From positions 124,001-188,000 of the forward strand of contig JAEERP010000001.1 in the NCBI GenBank assembly GCA_016285885.1: DNA of 64,000 nt, read 5' to 3'. The notes under the pieces are model-generated. The model ran no database searches, was not told the DNA's origin, and saw only the letters and a program-made list of their open reading frames with translations. This document shows positions 45,131 through 54,395 of the stretch, piece after piece. The position numbers and the translations under genes were made by a program. The DNA comes from Paludibacteraceae bacterium (GTDB taxonomy: Bacteria; Bacteroidota; Bacteroidia; Bacteroidales; Paludibacteraceae). The stretch's first letter is position 1. The number at the start of each line of letters is the position of its first letter.

Positions 45131-45582
45131 ATCTTACGAGCTAATAATCTTGTATAGTTAGCAATGCTAATCTTTTCTTTTTCCAAAAACTTATCAACCA
45201 TTTCATCAGTAAGTTTGTATTCATCCTTACTAAAAAATGGATAACCATGCCATGCATCATTGACATTCATTGGTGTTTCAAAAATTGCCAATCGTTCTCC
45301 ATCTTGACCTAATATTTCATTGCAATCGTCCAGAAGAGAGAAGATGCCACTTTGATCAATAAACTCATTTGATTCACCTTCAAGAAAGACATCATATTGT
45401 TGAGACTTGTTGAGTGTCCAATGTGTCTTATCCTCATGCTCAGCCTTTTTAGCTTTACGTCCTTTATTATGTGCTTTCTTCACAGGATTATGATATCCCG
45501 CAGGTTGGTAATATTTGTTTCCTGGCGATGGACCATATTTTTTGCCATCAGCCATCGCATGTTTCTTGTATTCGTATGCCAT
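45127..45582 (-). CDS. Unknown 151-aa protein, first gene of the AT-rich two-gene cassette
   Basis: 151 aa. The N-terminal ~55 residues are strongly basic and low-complexity (HAMADGKKYGPSPGNKYY, KKAHNKGRKAKKAEHEDK), which would suit nucleic-acid or ribosome binding. The rest is acidic and probably globular (FIDQSGIFSLLDDCNEILGQ, AWHGYPFFSKDEYKLTDEMV). No export signal. Coupled to the 443-aa gene by a four-base overlap. Its transcript probably starts at the promoter left over from the broken BspA-type gene, ~190 bases upstream. Family and function unknown; a toxin/immunity or defence pair is possible but not supported by any motif I can name. Confidence 0.7.
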   Translation of the reverse strand: MAYEYKKHAMADGKKYGPSPGNKYYQPAGYHNPVKKAHNKGRKAKKAEHEDKTHWTLNKSQQYDVFLEGESNEFIDQSGIFSLLDDCNEILGQDGERLAIFETPMNVNDAWHGYPFFSKDEYKLTDEMVDKFLEKEKISIANYTRLLARKI

Positions 45583-45613
45583 AGTTTAAAACATTTATTC
45601 GGTCAAATTCTCT

Positions 45614-45664
45614 CTACCTGCAAAAATTCCTATTGAACCATGTAATCGTGAAAAGATGTTTCAT
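45614..45664 (-). pseudogene. Start-codon remnant of a BspA-type gene
   Basis: Reads MKHLFTITWFNRNFCR then stop. The intact 1793-aa gene starts MRHFFTITWFDRKDTV. Homology ends abruptly after about 12 codons, at ~45626, where the AT-rich cassette begins. Confidence 0.8.
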
Positions 45665-45810
45665 ACCATTCGTTTTTTGACAGGCCCTGAGTTTTTTATC
45701 CTTCCCGGCAATCGCAGGAACCCACATGCCCATTGCCGAAATTCGTCCATATATTGAACCGATTCGGCAAATGTATCATTATTTCAATATGATTGCAAAA
45801 ATATGCTGTA
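45626..45810. repeat. ~185-bp duplication of the BspA-type gene promoter region
   Basis: Matches 51623-51812 (promoter, leader and first codons of the 1793-aa gene) with roughly one difference per ten bases, same orientation. Confidence 0.9.
45768..45799 (-). promoter_or_regulatory. Surviving promoter of the broken BspA-type gene, now upstream of the two-gene cassette
   Basis: Minus strand TTTG, a 20-base spacer, TACATTTG: an exact Bacteroidetes promoter, homologous to 51764-51795. Confidence 0.75.
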
Positions 45811-45970
45811 TAAATTTCACCTTACGGGGTAATTGTTGATTGTTGATAATTGTATTTTGGGGTGAAAAGGTTGTCGATTGTGTCGCCCCGATTAAAAGAA
45901 AACTCCTACGGGGTAGGGGATGTGCGTGTTTGGGGCGGATGTTCGTTTCACTATAGAGATGATGTACACA

Positions 45971-46138
45971 AGAGACGATGTACACATTGTCTCCACCGCC
46001 AACGAATTTGCATCCATTGTCCGTGCGGATATTGAGGCGGGGTGTTAATTGTCCGCCCTGAAAGGGCAACACATTATCTAGCCCAGGGCAACGCCCTGGG
46101 GAAATGTCCGGGGTGTTGATATGCGCCCTGAAGGGGCA
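45971..46138. repeat. ~165-bp direct repeat, right copy (REP-like)
   Basis: Second copy of 42701-42866. Carries the gcccagggcaacgccctggg palindrome. Confidence 0.85.
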
Positions 46139-46210
46139 TGATAATTATGAATTATGAAACGCTAGTTCGACGTAGTCAATTATAAATTTTGAATGGCCAT
46201 CCGGTTCAAC

Positions 46211-46238
46211 GTAGAGACGCATGATTATGCGTCTCTAC
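46211..46238. repeat. 28-bp palindrome gtagagacgcat / atgcgtctctac
   Basis: Perfect 12-base arms around gatt. Related palindromes with gtagagacgcac arms occur at 54318-54345 and 56069-56096, and a weaker one near 36560. Confidence 0.85.
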
Positions 46239-46279
46239 AACGGCCGTGCGTCTATGGAATTTATGAATGGCCATTCGGT

Positions 46280-49200
46280 TCATTTGCCCCTACGTACGAT
46301 CACCTTAACCCCGCACACGATGTACACGCCTTCCCGTAGGCCATCCACCGTGGTGAGCCCCTCCGTGTAGGCGACGCTTGCGACCGCCTTGCCGTGTAGG
46401 TCGTAGAGGGTGGCTTTCCTTGCGTGTGCCGAGCGGATGTAAATGGTTCCGTCTACCGCATAGACGGAGATCCCGTCTGGTGTGGCGCGGCGCACGTCTG
46501 GAAGGCTGACCGACGTGTGGGTAGGTTGTAGCTTAGGGTATCCGTCCACCTCGTCGCGCACCCAACGGGCGAAGACGATCTCAGACTGTGCGGCGTTCAT
46601 GGAGTCCACCCAAGCGTTCATGTCCGCCAGGAAGGCATCCGACTTGATGTAGTCCGTCGAGGTTTTGGTCACGCCTTCCCTCTCATTATCATAATTGCAT
46701 ATCACAGAATCTGTGAAACAACGGACACATCGTTCGACTTGGCAGAAAGGACCGGTTTCTTTTTCTTGAGGATATTCATATCTTTTATCCCACGTTATGA
46801 GGGCGGAGGAATAACAGTTCTCTAATTCCGAAGTTCCATGATTATAAGAAGCAATAGCGGCAGCTTGCCATTCGCTTCCCACCACTCCGAGGTTGTAGCA
46901 ATTCATGACTTTTAAGGTCCCTTTCCCATATGCGAGCATTGATGCCGCCCCATAATCGGAATAGCCATACAGTTCCGCTTCACTTCCGCAGTTCAGGATG
47001 GTTGTATTCTCGGCCGAGGCCACAATGGCGGAAACGCAATAACCAGTGATACGGGAATTCTTCACCACGACATTCTGTATGGTGGCATTTTTTGTATTCC
47101 CGAACAATCCTCTATCCCAATGGATGCCTTCTTTATCTGGTGAATCTATGTCATATAAATGCTCGATCGCATGCCCGGCACCATCAAAAACTCCTTCGAA
47201 AGCTATATAATCTTTCCCGTTTTTATTGACTCCGATAGGAATCCAAACGCTATCCTTACACTCTTCGCTGAGGTCGATATCGTTCGCGAGACGTCCGTTG
47301 ATGGCTACTGCTCCTTCGTTCACCACATCGCGGAATTTCGCCAGTTCCGCCCCGTTGTGGATGAGGTAGAAACCATCATCGTCCCGCTCCAGGAAGTTCG
47401 GATCTGTTATTTGCGAAACGGCGACGGTGGTGTCGCTCACGATGTTCTTTCCGTCGAAGTCATTTGAGAAGACATAGGTGCATCCATCGACTGGACAAAC
47501 CGGCAAGTTGATGGTACCATCCAATGAAACCTCTATATTGTTCACTTTCCCCGTAAATCGTACGATATAGCCTTGCGTCGGTTGCAAGTCCACCCCTTCG
47601 AAGCGAGGGAATCCGTCCTCACCCTGCACCCATGGAAGCAATGGAATTGAATCTTTTATTGTCCACCCGTCATATGTCTTCGGATTTTGTGCAACATACT
47701 TGTTCAGCGAATCGGTCACTGATCCGGATAGGAATGCGCTGGAATCCATCTCCTGAACGTTTTCCTCATCATGAAGGTTGATGCCCTCAATCTTTAGGTT
47801 GAAGCAGCTTTTGTATGCCTCATAGATGGAATAGGCTTCCGTAGATATAATAGCTCCTGCATTATAGCAATTCGTTGGATTGCAACAACAATACATTCCG
47901 ACTCCTTTCGCTGTACTTTCGTTGCTGACAATTCTTCCTCTATTGTAACAATTGATAGGTTTTTGAGCATATATTCCATCTGCTGCGTTTTTACCTCCAA
48001 CTACTAATCCATAATTGCTGCAATTAACCAAGGTACTGGCTTTCCCATATAAGTTTAATCCACCTGCGAAATCGGTGCCGATAACAACCCCCTCAAAGTG
48101 ACAATTCACAAGAAGAAGAGGGGAAGTACAGGATGTTATTCCTGCAGCATCAGTTCCTTTCACATAAGCATTCTTTACGGTTAAATTCTCTATATGTCTG
48201 CCGTTTAATAGAGCTATGTAATAGTTTGACCTATTGATGTATAGATTGGTGATGGTATGATTTCCTCCATCGAACATGGCATCACCGAGATTGATAGTTT
48301 CCCAGCTGACAATTTCGCCATTGATGATGCCGCAGACTGGGCTGAGGTCGATGTCGGCGTCAAGTCTTCCGTTCAGGTGGTATCCATTGTGGTTTATATC
48401 CCTATATGTCAAGAGTTCTTGGAGGTTGTGGATGATATAGAAATCTTTGATGATGAGGATGGTGTCAGTTCCCATCAGATAACATACAGTGTCAATACCA
48501 CTAAATGCATCTGTTCCGATTTTGGTAACTGAATTTGGAACAATCAACGATGATAGGCTTGTGCAATTCTTGAATGTTGCAACTCCGATGACGGAGACAG
48601 AGTCCGAGAAGGTAACGGCGGTTATTTTTGTGTTTCCGTAGAATGCGCTGTCACCGATGGTTTTCACTTGCTTAGGAATAACAACAACAGAGTCCATCCC
48701 CGCATATGCGATTAATTTCGTTTTCCCTTCATCCGCGTAGATGAAGTCTCCATCGACAAAACTCCTTTTATGCCGTTTTGCGCCCCATGGACTACCCGTG
48801 GCCGTTCCTGCGTAATAGATCGTCTCAATTCCTGAGAATGTGTTCGCATCAATGGAGGTGACGGAGTTAGGAATGACGACAACAGAAGCAGTGCCTATAT
48901 AAGCGACTAATCTTGTTTTCGCTTCATCCGCATAGACGAAGTCGCCATCGAAAATATCACCTTCGATATGACTTTTTGCGCCCCAAGGACTACCCGTGGC
49001 CGTTCCTGCGTAATAGACAGTCTCAAATCCATTGAAAGTTTTTGTGTCAATGGAGGTGACGGATTTAGAAATGGTAACAGCAGAGTCTGTGCCTATATAA
49101 GCGACTAATTTCGTTTTCGCTTCGTCCGCAAAGACGAAGTCGCCATCGAAAATGTCACCTTTAATGTGCCGTTTTGCGCCCCAAGGACTACCCGTGGCTG

Positions 49201-51661
49201 TTCCTGCGTAATAGACAGTCTCAAATCCATTGAAAGTTTTTGTGTCAATGGAGGTGACTGAGTTGGGAATGATGGCAACAGAATCAGTACCTATATAAGC
49301 GACTAATTTCGTTTTCCCTTCATCCGCATAGACGAGGTCGCCATCGAAAATGTCACCTTTAATGTGCCGTTTTGCGCCCCATGGACTACCCGTGGCCGTT
49401 CCTGTGTAATAGACAGTCTCAAATCCATTGAAAGTGTTCTTGCCGATGTTGTAGATAGAGTCTGGAATGGTGACGACAGAATCGGTGCCTATGTATGCGA
49501 CTAATTTTTTTTGGCCCCGATCCTCATATATGAGGTCACCGTCTCTACTGATCCCTCTATGGTTTGCGCCCCAAGGACTACCTGTGGCGTTTCCTTTGTA
49601 AACGGCGACATTTATGCCATAGAATGCATCTTCGCCGATTTCTGTGACGGAATCTGGGATGAAAATAATAGAGAGTGAACATTCGGAAAATGCGTATCTT
49701 CCTATAGAGGTGACTGAGTCCGGAATTTGCACGGAAGCTATATTCTTGTTGTATCTGAATGCATTTTCGTTGATGGTTTTCACTTGTTTAGGAATGGATA
49801 CGACCTTGTCCTCCCCAATGTAGGCAGCTAAATTTTCTTTATGTTCATCGGAATAGATGAAATCTCCATCGAAATAAGCCTCACGGATGTGTCTTGCCGC
49901 TCCCCATGAGCTTCCTTGGGCAGTTCCATCATATATTATGGTGCTCGCATTACTGAATGCACCTTCTCCTATTGTTGTGACTGAGCTTGGAATTTTAATA
50001 TAAGTCAACCCGGAGCATCCTCTGAATGCGGAGTTGCCAATTGTTGTGACAGAGTTGGGTATAGAGATAGTCTTTAGATTGTAATGCCATGCAAATGCGC
50101 TGAATTGAATATTTTCGACATAGTCAGGAATAATGACAGATGAGTCTGAACCTAAGTAATAAGCCAATATGGTTTTTTCTTTGTTCGCAAAGACAAAATC
50201 ACCATCGAATATACTACCATAGATACGTCTATGTTCTCCCCATTCATGTACATTAGCTGGTCCGTTATAAAAAAGAGTATCTATGCCAGTTAATGCATGG
50301 AATCCAATACTTGTGACACTGCTTGGAATAACGATGGATGACAATCCTCTACATCCATCGAATGCATGGTCCCCGATGGATGTGACAGATTCTGGTATTT
50401 CAACTGATTTTAGTCCAGTACACCCTTCGAATGCGTTGTCGTTGATGTATTTGACAGAATTAGGAATGGTAATGCTCGTTAATCCGACACAACTTCTAAA
50501 GGTGTAATTGTTTATTGTTGTGATGGAGTTGGAAATGGTAACTTCTGTCAGTCCGCTGCAGTTACTGAAAGCATATTCCTCTAATGAGGTGACGGAGTTT
50601 GGTATGTTAATGGATGTCAACCTTTCACAATTAGCGAATGCGTTTTTCCTGATGGTCTTAACGGAGTTGGGAATATTGATGGATGATAATTTTTTACAAT
50701 TAGAGAATGCGTATTCTCCTATGATAGTGACTGAGTTCGGAATGGTGACCGATTTCAGTGTTTCGTTTCCTTGAAATGCGCGGTCTCCAATGATTTTTAC
50801 GTTATTAGGAATGGTTACGGCTGTGTCTGTGCCTAAGTATTTGAGTAAGTTCTCTTTCTCTTCATCAGCATAGGAGAAGTCTCCATACTCGTATGACTTC
50901 CTGATTTTTGCTCCCCATGGACTTCCTGAGGATATTCCTCCGTAATAGATGGTATCTGTACCATAAAAGGCACTACCCCCAATATAGGTGACGGTTTTGG
51001 GAACTACGACAGAGGATAGTTGGCAACCATTGAATGCGGACGTTTCGATGCGAGTAACGGAGTCTGGAATGGTAACTGACGATAATTTGCAGTTGTGAAA
51101 CGCATTACTCTTGATTTCTGTGACAGACTTGGGAATGCTGGCGTCAACCAGTCTTATACAATCTTTAAATGTGTATTCATAAATGATCTTGAGAGAATCG
51201 GGGATGTCGAAGGATGTCAGCAATGAACACTTGGCGAATGCGGTTGGTCCGATGAAGTTGACCGTTTTCGGAATCGTAACGGAAGTCAGATTCGTGCAAC
51301 CTTGAAATGCTTGATAGTTTATGGATTTAACGGAACTTGGAATCACAACGGATTTTATTTCTGTATGATCCATGTATGCCTGGGGATAGATGCTTGTGAC
51401 GTTGTATTCAATTCCTTCATATTCTACTTTTTCGGGTATGACAATCTCTTCCAAATCAATAGAGTTTGAAAATACGGATACGTTTTTTTGAATGGAGTCT
51501 GTCTCGAAATAACGATAGTCTCCAATCGTAAAATACTTATCCGCCATTGTAGGCATAGCCATGAAGCATAGGCATGCCAGCCAGCAGAATAGGTGGCGCA
51601 TTGCCCTCTTTGTAACTGTATCCTTCCTATCGAACCATGTGATCGTGAAAAAATGTCTCAT
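46280..51661 (-). CDS. BspA-type leucine-rich-repeat surface protein with GLUG region and T9SS domain
   Basis: 1793 aa. The start is at 51661 or at 51601, where MRHLFCWLACLCFMAMPTMA begins a clean signal peptide. Residues ~60-1060 are LRR_5/BspA repeats of 23 residues (SVTSIGDHAFDGCRGLSSIV) broken by inserts of the form YYAGTATGSPWGAKRHI plus GDFVYADEAKTKLVAYIGTD. Residues ~1070-1640 contain GLUG-like segments (FDGGNHTITNLYI, GLFGNTKNATIQNVVVKN). The C-terminal ~55 residues (GTIYIRSAHARKATLYDLHG ... LREGVYIVCGVKVI) are a T9SS sorting domain. BspA proteins of oral Bacteroidales bind host matrix proteins and other bacteria; that role is inferred here. Consensus promoter upstream. Confidence 0.9.
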   Translation of the reverse strand: MRHFFTITWFDRKDTVTKRAMRHLFCWLACLCFMAMPTMADKYFTIGDYRYFETDSIQKNVSVFSNSIDLEEIVIPEKVEYEGIEYNVTSIYPQAYMDHTEIKSVVIPSSVKSINYQAFQGCTNLTSVTIPKTVNFIGPTAFAKCSLLTSFDIPDSLKIIYEYTFKDCIRLVDASIPKSVTEIKSNAFHNCKLSSVTIPDSVTRIETSAFNGCQLSSVVVPKTVTYIGGSAFYGTDTIYYGGISSGSPWGAKIRKSYEYGDFSYADEEKENLLKYLGTDTAVTIPNNVKIIGDRAFQGNETLKSVTIPNSVTIIGEYAFSNCKKLSSINIPNSVKTIRKNAFANCERLTSINIPNSVTSLEEYAFSNCSGLTEVTISNSITTINNYTFRSCVGLTSITIPNSVKYINDNAFEGCTGLKSVEIPESVTSIGDHAFDGCRGLSSIVIPSSVTSIGFHALTGIDTLFYNGPANVHEWGEHRRIYGSIFDGDFVFANKEKTILAYYLGSDSSVIIPDYVENIQFSAFAWHYNLKTISIPNSVTTIGNSAFRGCSGLTYIKIPSSVTTIGEGAFSNASTIIYDGTAQGSSWGAARHIREAYFDGDFIYSDEHKENLAAYIGEDKVVSIPKQVKTINENAFRYNKNIASVQIPDSVTSIGRYAFSECSLSIIFIPDSVTEIGEDAFYGINVAVYKGNATGSPWGANHRGISRDGDLIYEDRGQKKLVAYIGTDSVVTIPDSIYNIGKNTFNGFETVYYTGTATGSPWGAKRHIKGDIFDGDLVYADEGKTKLVAYIGTDSVAIIPNSVTSIDTKTFNGFETVYYAGTATGSPWGAKRHIKGDIFDGDFVFADEAKTKLVAYIGTDSAVTISKSVTSIDTKTFNGFETVYYAGTATGSPWGAKSHIEGDIFDGDFVYADEAKTRLVAYIGTASVVVIPNSVTSIDANTFSGIETIYYAGTATGSPWGAKRHKRSFVDGDFIYADEGKTKLIAYAGMDSVVVIPKQVKTIGDSAFYGNTKITAVTFSDSVSVIGVATFKNCTSLSSLIVPNSVTKIGTDAFSGIDTVCYLMGTDTILIIKDFYIIHNLQELLTYRDINHNGYHLNGRLDADIDLSPVCGIINGEIVSWETINLGDAMFDGGNHTITNLYINRSNYYIALLNGRHIENLTVKNAYVKGTDAAGITSCTSPLLLVNCHFEGVVIGTDFAGGLNLYGKASTLVNCSNYGLVVGGKNAADGIYAQKPINCYNRGRIVSNESTAKGVGMYCCCNPTNCYNAGAIISTEAYSIYEAYKSCFNLKIEGINLHDEENVQEMDSSAFLSGSVTDSLNKYVAQNPKTYDGWTIKDSIPLLPWVQGEDGFPRFEGVDLQPTQGYIVRFTGKVNNIEVSLDGTINLPVCPVDGCTYVFSNDFDGKNIVSDTTVAVSQITDPNFLERDDDGFYLIHNGAELAKFRDVVNEGAVAINGRLANDIDLSEECKDSVWIPIGVNKNGKDYIAFEGVFDGAGHAIEHLYDIDSPDKEGIHWDRGLFGNTKNATIQNVVVKNSRITGYCVSAIVASAENTTILNCGSEAELYGYSDYGAASMLAYGKGTLKVMNCYNLGVVGSEWQAAAIASYNHGTSELENCYSSALITWDKRYEYPQEKETGPFCQVERCVRCFTDSVICNYDNEREGVTKTSTDYIKSDAFLADMNAWVDSMNAAQSEIVFARWVRDEVDGYPKLQPTHTSVSLPDVRRATPDGISVYAVDGTIYIRSAHARKATLYDLHGKAVASVAYTEGLTTVDGLREGVYIVCGVKVIVRRGK
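48700..49590. repeat. In-frame 198-bp tandem repeats inside the BspA-type gene
   Basis: The landmark cgcccc(a)aggactacc... recurs at 48781, 48979, 49177 and 49375 (exactly 198 bases apart), then at 49567 (192). Each unit encodes 66 residues with SPWGAK and KLVAYIGTDS. Copies are nearly identical in DNA, so unequal crossing-over could change the repeat number. Confidence 0.9.
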
Positions 51662-51763
51662 ACCATTCGTTTTTTGACAGGCCCTGAATTTTTATCCTTC
51701 TCGGCAACCGCTGGAACCTACATGCCCATTGCCGAAATCCGTCCATATATTGAACCGATTCGG

Positions 51764-51795
51764 CAAATATATCATTATTCCAATATGATTGCAAA
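51764..51795 (-). promoter_or_regulatory. Consensus promoter of the BspA-type gene
   Basis: Minus strand TTTG, a 20-base spacer, TATATTTG. About 100 bases before the start at 51661. Conserved in the duplicate at 45768-45799. Confidence 0.8.
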
Positions 51796-51906
51796 ATATT
51801 GGTGTATAAATTTTATTTTACGGCTTGGTTGTTGATAAATGTGATGGCGTGGGAATTTTGAATGCCCATCCGGTTCAATGTCCGCCTCGTAGGGGCAACA
51901 CATTAT

Positions 51907-52248
51907 CTAGCCCAACGGTTCGGCGTCCATCCAGCCATAGAGGCAGAAACCCAGCATCAAGGCCCCTAAGAAGGGGTATCCCTTGGAGGTGAAGTAGATG
52001 GCCAGTAGTTGGATGACAGCGGTCAGTATCAGTTTCCAGAAGATGGCGCTGTTCTCAGGGTTGCCCGGATTCACGTCCTCCTCCAGCGGGAGGTAGTTTT
52101 GGCTTGTCACCCAAGCTACGGCGATCAAGCCTACCGAGCAGAAGAACGATAGCCATGGGTTGTCGATCCTATGTCCAACCACGAACAGGCTGACGGCGAC
52201 AACCAACAGTAGGATGCTGTTTAGCATGCTTTTTCTTTTTAGGTCCAT
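51907..52248 (-). CDS. Small membrane protein, unknown function
   Basis: 113 aa with about four hydrophobic segments (MLNSILLLVVAVSLFVVG, LSFFCSVGLIAVAWV, LILTAVIQLLAIYFTS, FLGALMLGFCLYGWM). No charged functional motif. It resembles the next upstream gene in length and in the pattern xFASRW/FTSKG-xxPLxGALxLG, so the two look like distant paralogues, 25 bases apart on the same strand. The stop codon lies inside a cattatctagccca sequence typical of the repeats here. Confidence 0.6.
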   Translation of the reverse strand: MDLKRKSMLNSILLLVVAVSLFVVGHRIDNPWLSFFCSVGLIAVAWVTSQNYLPLEEDVNPGNPENSAIFWKLILTAVIQLLAIYFTSKGYPFLGALMLGFCLYGWMDAEPLG

Positions 52249-52273
52249 TACTATAGAGGATTGGATGGTGGGG

Positions 52274-52633
52274 TTATAACTTCGTCCAGATGAGCCGTTT
52301 GGCGAAGTAGAGGATGAGCAGGATCATGGTGACCCGCAAAACAGCGTCGGGCTCGTTGTTCCTCATGCAGATGTAGAAGACGATCGTCAGCACAATCGCC
52401 TTGACGATGCTGAAGATCGCATCGAAACCAGCCGCCATGCCGTCGCCCGCCGGGTCGCTATTAAAATCCCGAGGGGTTATTGTCAGCCAGACAAATACGC
52501 TTACGCCGAGCACCAATGCGCCTGCGAGGGGACTCCACCTCGACGCGAAATAGACGGCGGTCAACAGTAGGAGGCCGATGACTATTAATATCAGATATAC
52601 TATTATGTTTTCTTTTGTGCTTTTTGAACTCAT
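52274..52633 (-). CDS. Small membrane protein, unknown function
   Basis: 119 aa from the preferred ATG at 52633 (MSSKSTKENIIVYL); the track start at 52699 runs into the AT-rich intergenic repeat. About four membrane segments (IIVYLILIVIGLLLLTAVYF, SPLAGALVLGVSVFVWLTI, IVKAIVLTIVFYICM, VTMILLILYFAKRL). Shares the SxxxPLAGALVLG-type segment with the downstream gene, suggesting a tandem duplicate. No function can be given. Confidence 0.6.
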   Translation of the reverse strand: MSSKSTKENIIVYLILIVIGLLLLTAVYFASRWSPLAGALVLGVSVFVWLTITPRDFNSDPAGDGMAAGFDAIFSIVKAIVLTIVFYICMRNNEPDAVLRVTMILLILYFAKRLIWTKL

Positions 52634-52893
52634 TATAAATCGTAAATTGTAAATCGTCAAATCGTAAATCTGTTTCGGCCTTTCAGGCCTATAATGCACC
52701 GCTTCCGATTAATTTCCTAACCCAGGGCGTTGCCTTGGGCTATATTTGTTTTGGCCTTTCAGGCCTATGCACAACCTCCCTCAATCATGAATCGCCTGCA
52801 TTTAAATCGTAAATTGTAAATAGTTAAATCGTAAATCAAAAATGGTTCCATCGAACCGCTATTCCCTAATTCAAAATTCAAAATTCAAAATTC
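52634..52893. repeat. ~270-bp intergenic repeat, copy 1 (3' of the 388-aa surface gene)
   Basis: Contains aaatcgtaaattgtaaat-like tracts, two ggcctttcaggcctat palindromes, cccagggcgttgccttggg and ggttccatcgaaccg. Copies lie at 54396-54664 and 56131-56415. No gene in it. Confidence 0.85.
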
Positions 52894-54060
52894 TTAATTC
52901 TCAATTACCGTCCATCCCTCCGGTATCCTGCTCTCCCCGGACTTCTTCGGCAACTCTTTCGGGCAGATGAAGGTGCCGTTAGGGGCGACGCCGGAGAGCC
53001 AGTTGCGGGTGCTCGAACTGGATTCCCCATCTATTCTATGCTCCTCTTCCCTTTCTATGACTTCAAATCTATACTCCTCGTTCCACTTTGTGAACCCCAC
53101 ATTGATTTCGACGAGGTTAGTGCACCCACTGAACATTTCTGTGTAGCACTCAGTTGCCAGTTTTTCTGCGGGTAGTTGCGGCGCCTGTGTGAGGTTGGTG
53201 CATCCTTTGAACATTTCTGTGTAGCACTTAGTTGCCAGTTTTTCTGCGGGTAGTTGCGGCGCCTGTGTGAGGTTGGTGCACCCGCTGAACATTCCGTTGT
53301 AGCAGTTCTTAGCCAATGCTTTGGCGGGTAATTCAGGGGCTTTTGTTAAGTTGGTACACTCTGTGAACATGTATGCGTAGCAATGGTCTGCCAGTTTTGT
53401 GGCGGGTAGTTTAGGGGCTTGTGCGAGGCTGGTGCATCCCCAGAACATTCCGAAGTAGCACCCCTTTGTCAGTTGTGTGGCAGGTAATTCAGGGGCTTTT
53501 GTTAAGTTGGTACACTCTGTGAACATTCCTGAGTAGCAATAGTCTGCCAGTTTTGTGGCGGGTAGCTTAGGCGCTTGTGTGAGGCTTGTACATCCGACGA
53601 ACATTCCTCCATAGCAATCCTTTGCCAATGTTGTGGCGGGTAGTTGTGGCGTTTGTGTGAGGCTTTCGCACCTGCTGAATAAATGATAGAAACAATAATC
53701 GTTCGGTATGACCGTTGTTTCTCCCTTCCCGTCGATGAGGCTCATCACGCTACCGCTGGCGGCGATGCGTCCCGTTATGACGAAACAAGTGTTCTCCCCG
53801 TAAGTTTTTGATATTCCTTGCGGGTTGTATCCTCTGAGCAGGGCTTTCTTCTTGTTGGGTAAGTCGATGAGCGTATTGTTTTTGAGTCTTTCCCACGTTT
53901 TCCCGCCATCCAAGGAGTATTGCACGTCGGGGTCGTTTCCCCCTACATTATAGATGCCGAATGATGAACTGTCCGCCTTCGCCGTGAAGGTGAGGTAGTT
54001 GGCGGCATGGAGGGCGCTGGTGGCGCACAAGAAGAGGAGCAATAGGATTTTCTTTATCAT
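52894..54060 (-). CDS. CYxxMF-repeat surface protein, single module
   Basis: 388 aa. Signal peptide (ILLLLFLCATSALHAA) identical to that of the 376-aa paralogue. Head NYLTFTAKADSSSFGIYNVG, GRIAASGSVMSLIDGKG, then about eight 26-residue repeats (KLPATKLADYCYSGMFTECT) and a cap with an insert (ERLREVIEREEEH-like charged stretch, then NWLSGVAPNGTFICPKEL). Ends IPEGWTVIEN with no T9SS sorting domain, although the cap could be the mature C-terminus of a secreted protein. Adjacent DNA repeats within the gene are nearly identical (53150-53280), pointing to recent repeat duplication. Confidence 0.85.
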   Translation of the reverse strand: MIKKILLLLFLCATSALHAANYLTFTAKADSSSFGIYNVGGNDPDVQYSLDGGKTWERLKNNTLIDLPNKKKALLRGYNPQGISKTYGENTCFVITGRIAASGSVMSLIDGKGETTVIPNDYCFYHLFSRCESLTQTPQLPATTLAKDCYGGMFVGCTSLTQAPKLPATKLADYCYSGMFTECTNLTKAPELPATQLTKGCYFGMFWGCTSLAQAPKLPATKLADHCYAYMFTECTNLTKAPELPAKALAKNCYNGMFSGCTNLTQAPQLPAEKLATKCYTEMFKGCTNLTQAPQLPAEKLATECYTEMFSGCTNLVEINVGFTKWNEEYRFEVIEREEEHRIDGESSSSTRNWLSGVAPNGTFICPKELPKKSGESRIPEGWTVIEN

Positions 54061-54260
54061 ATATTCAATTGTTGATTATACAAATATAATTTTTTTTGCG
54101 ATAAAAATTAATGGGGGGCATGTGAATTAAGAATTAAGAATTAAGAATTTTGAATTTTGAATGGCCATCCGGTTTATTGTTCGTTCGGTTCAATGTCCGC
54201 CCTGAAAGGGCACAACATTATCTAGCCCAGGGCAACGCCCTGGGGAAATGGCCCGGGGGT
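54061..54260. repeat. Upstream repeat of the 388-aa gene, with shared promoter
   Basis: Nearly identical to 55796-55990. On the minus strand it carries TATATTTG (54088-54081) preceded by TTTTATCGCAAAAAAAAT, then low-complexity aattaagaattttgaatt and the gcccagggcaacgccctggg palindrome. It shows that the gene plus flanks was duplicated as a block. Confidence 0.9.
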
Positions 54261-54317
54261 TAATATGCGCCCTGAAAGGGCAAAACAATTATGTTAGAGA
54301 CGCATGGTCGTCCCATT

Positions 54318-54345
54318 GTAGAGACGCACGGCCGTGCGTCTCTAC
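54318..54345. repeat. 28-bp perfect palindrome (gtagagacgcacgg arms)
   Basis: Arms gtagagacgcacgg and ccgtgcgtctctac, no mismatch. Same sequence at 56069-56096. Confidence 0.9.
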
Positions 54346-54395
54346 ATCGGCCGTGCATCTCTACACACAACCCTCCTCAATCATGAATTGTGTGC

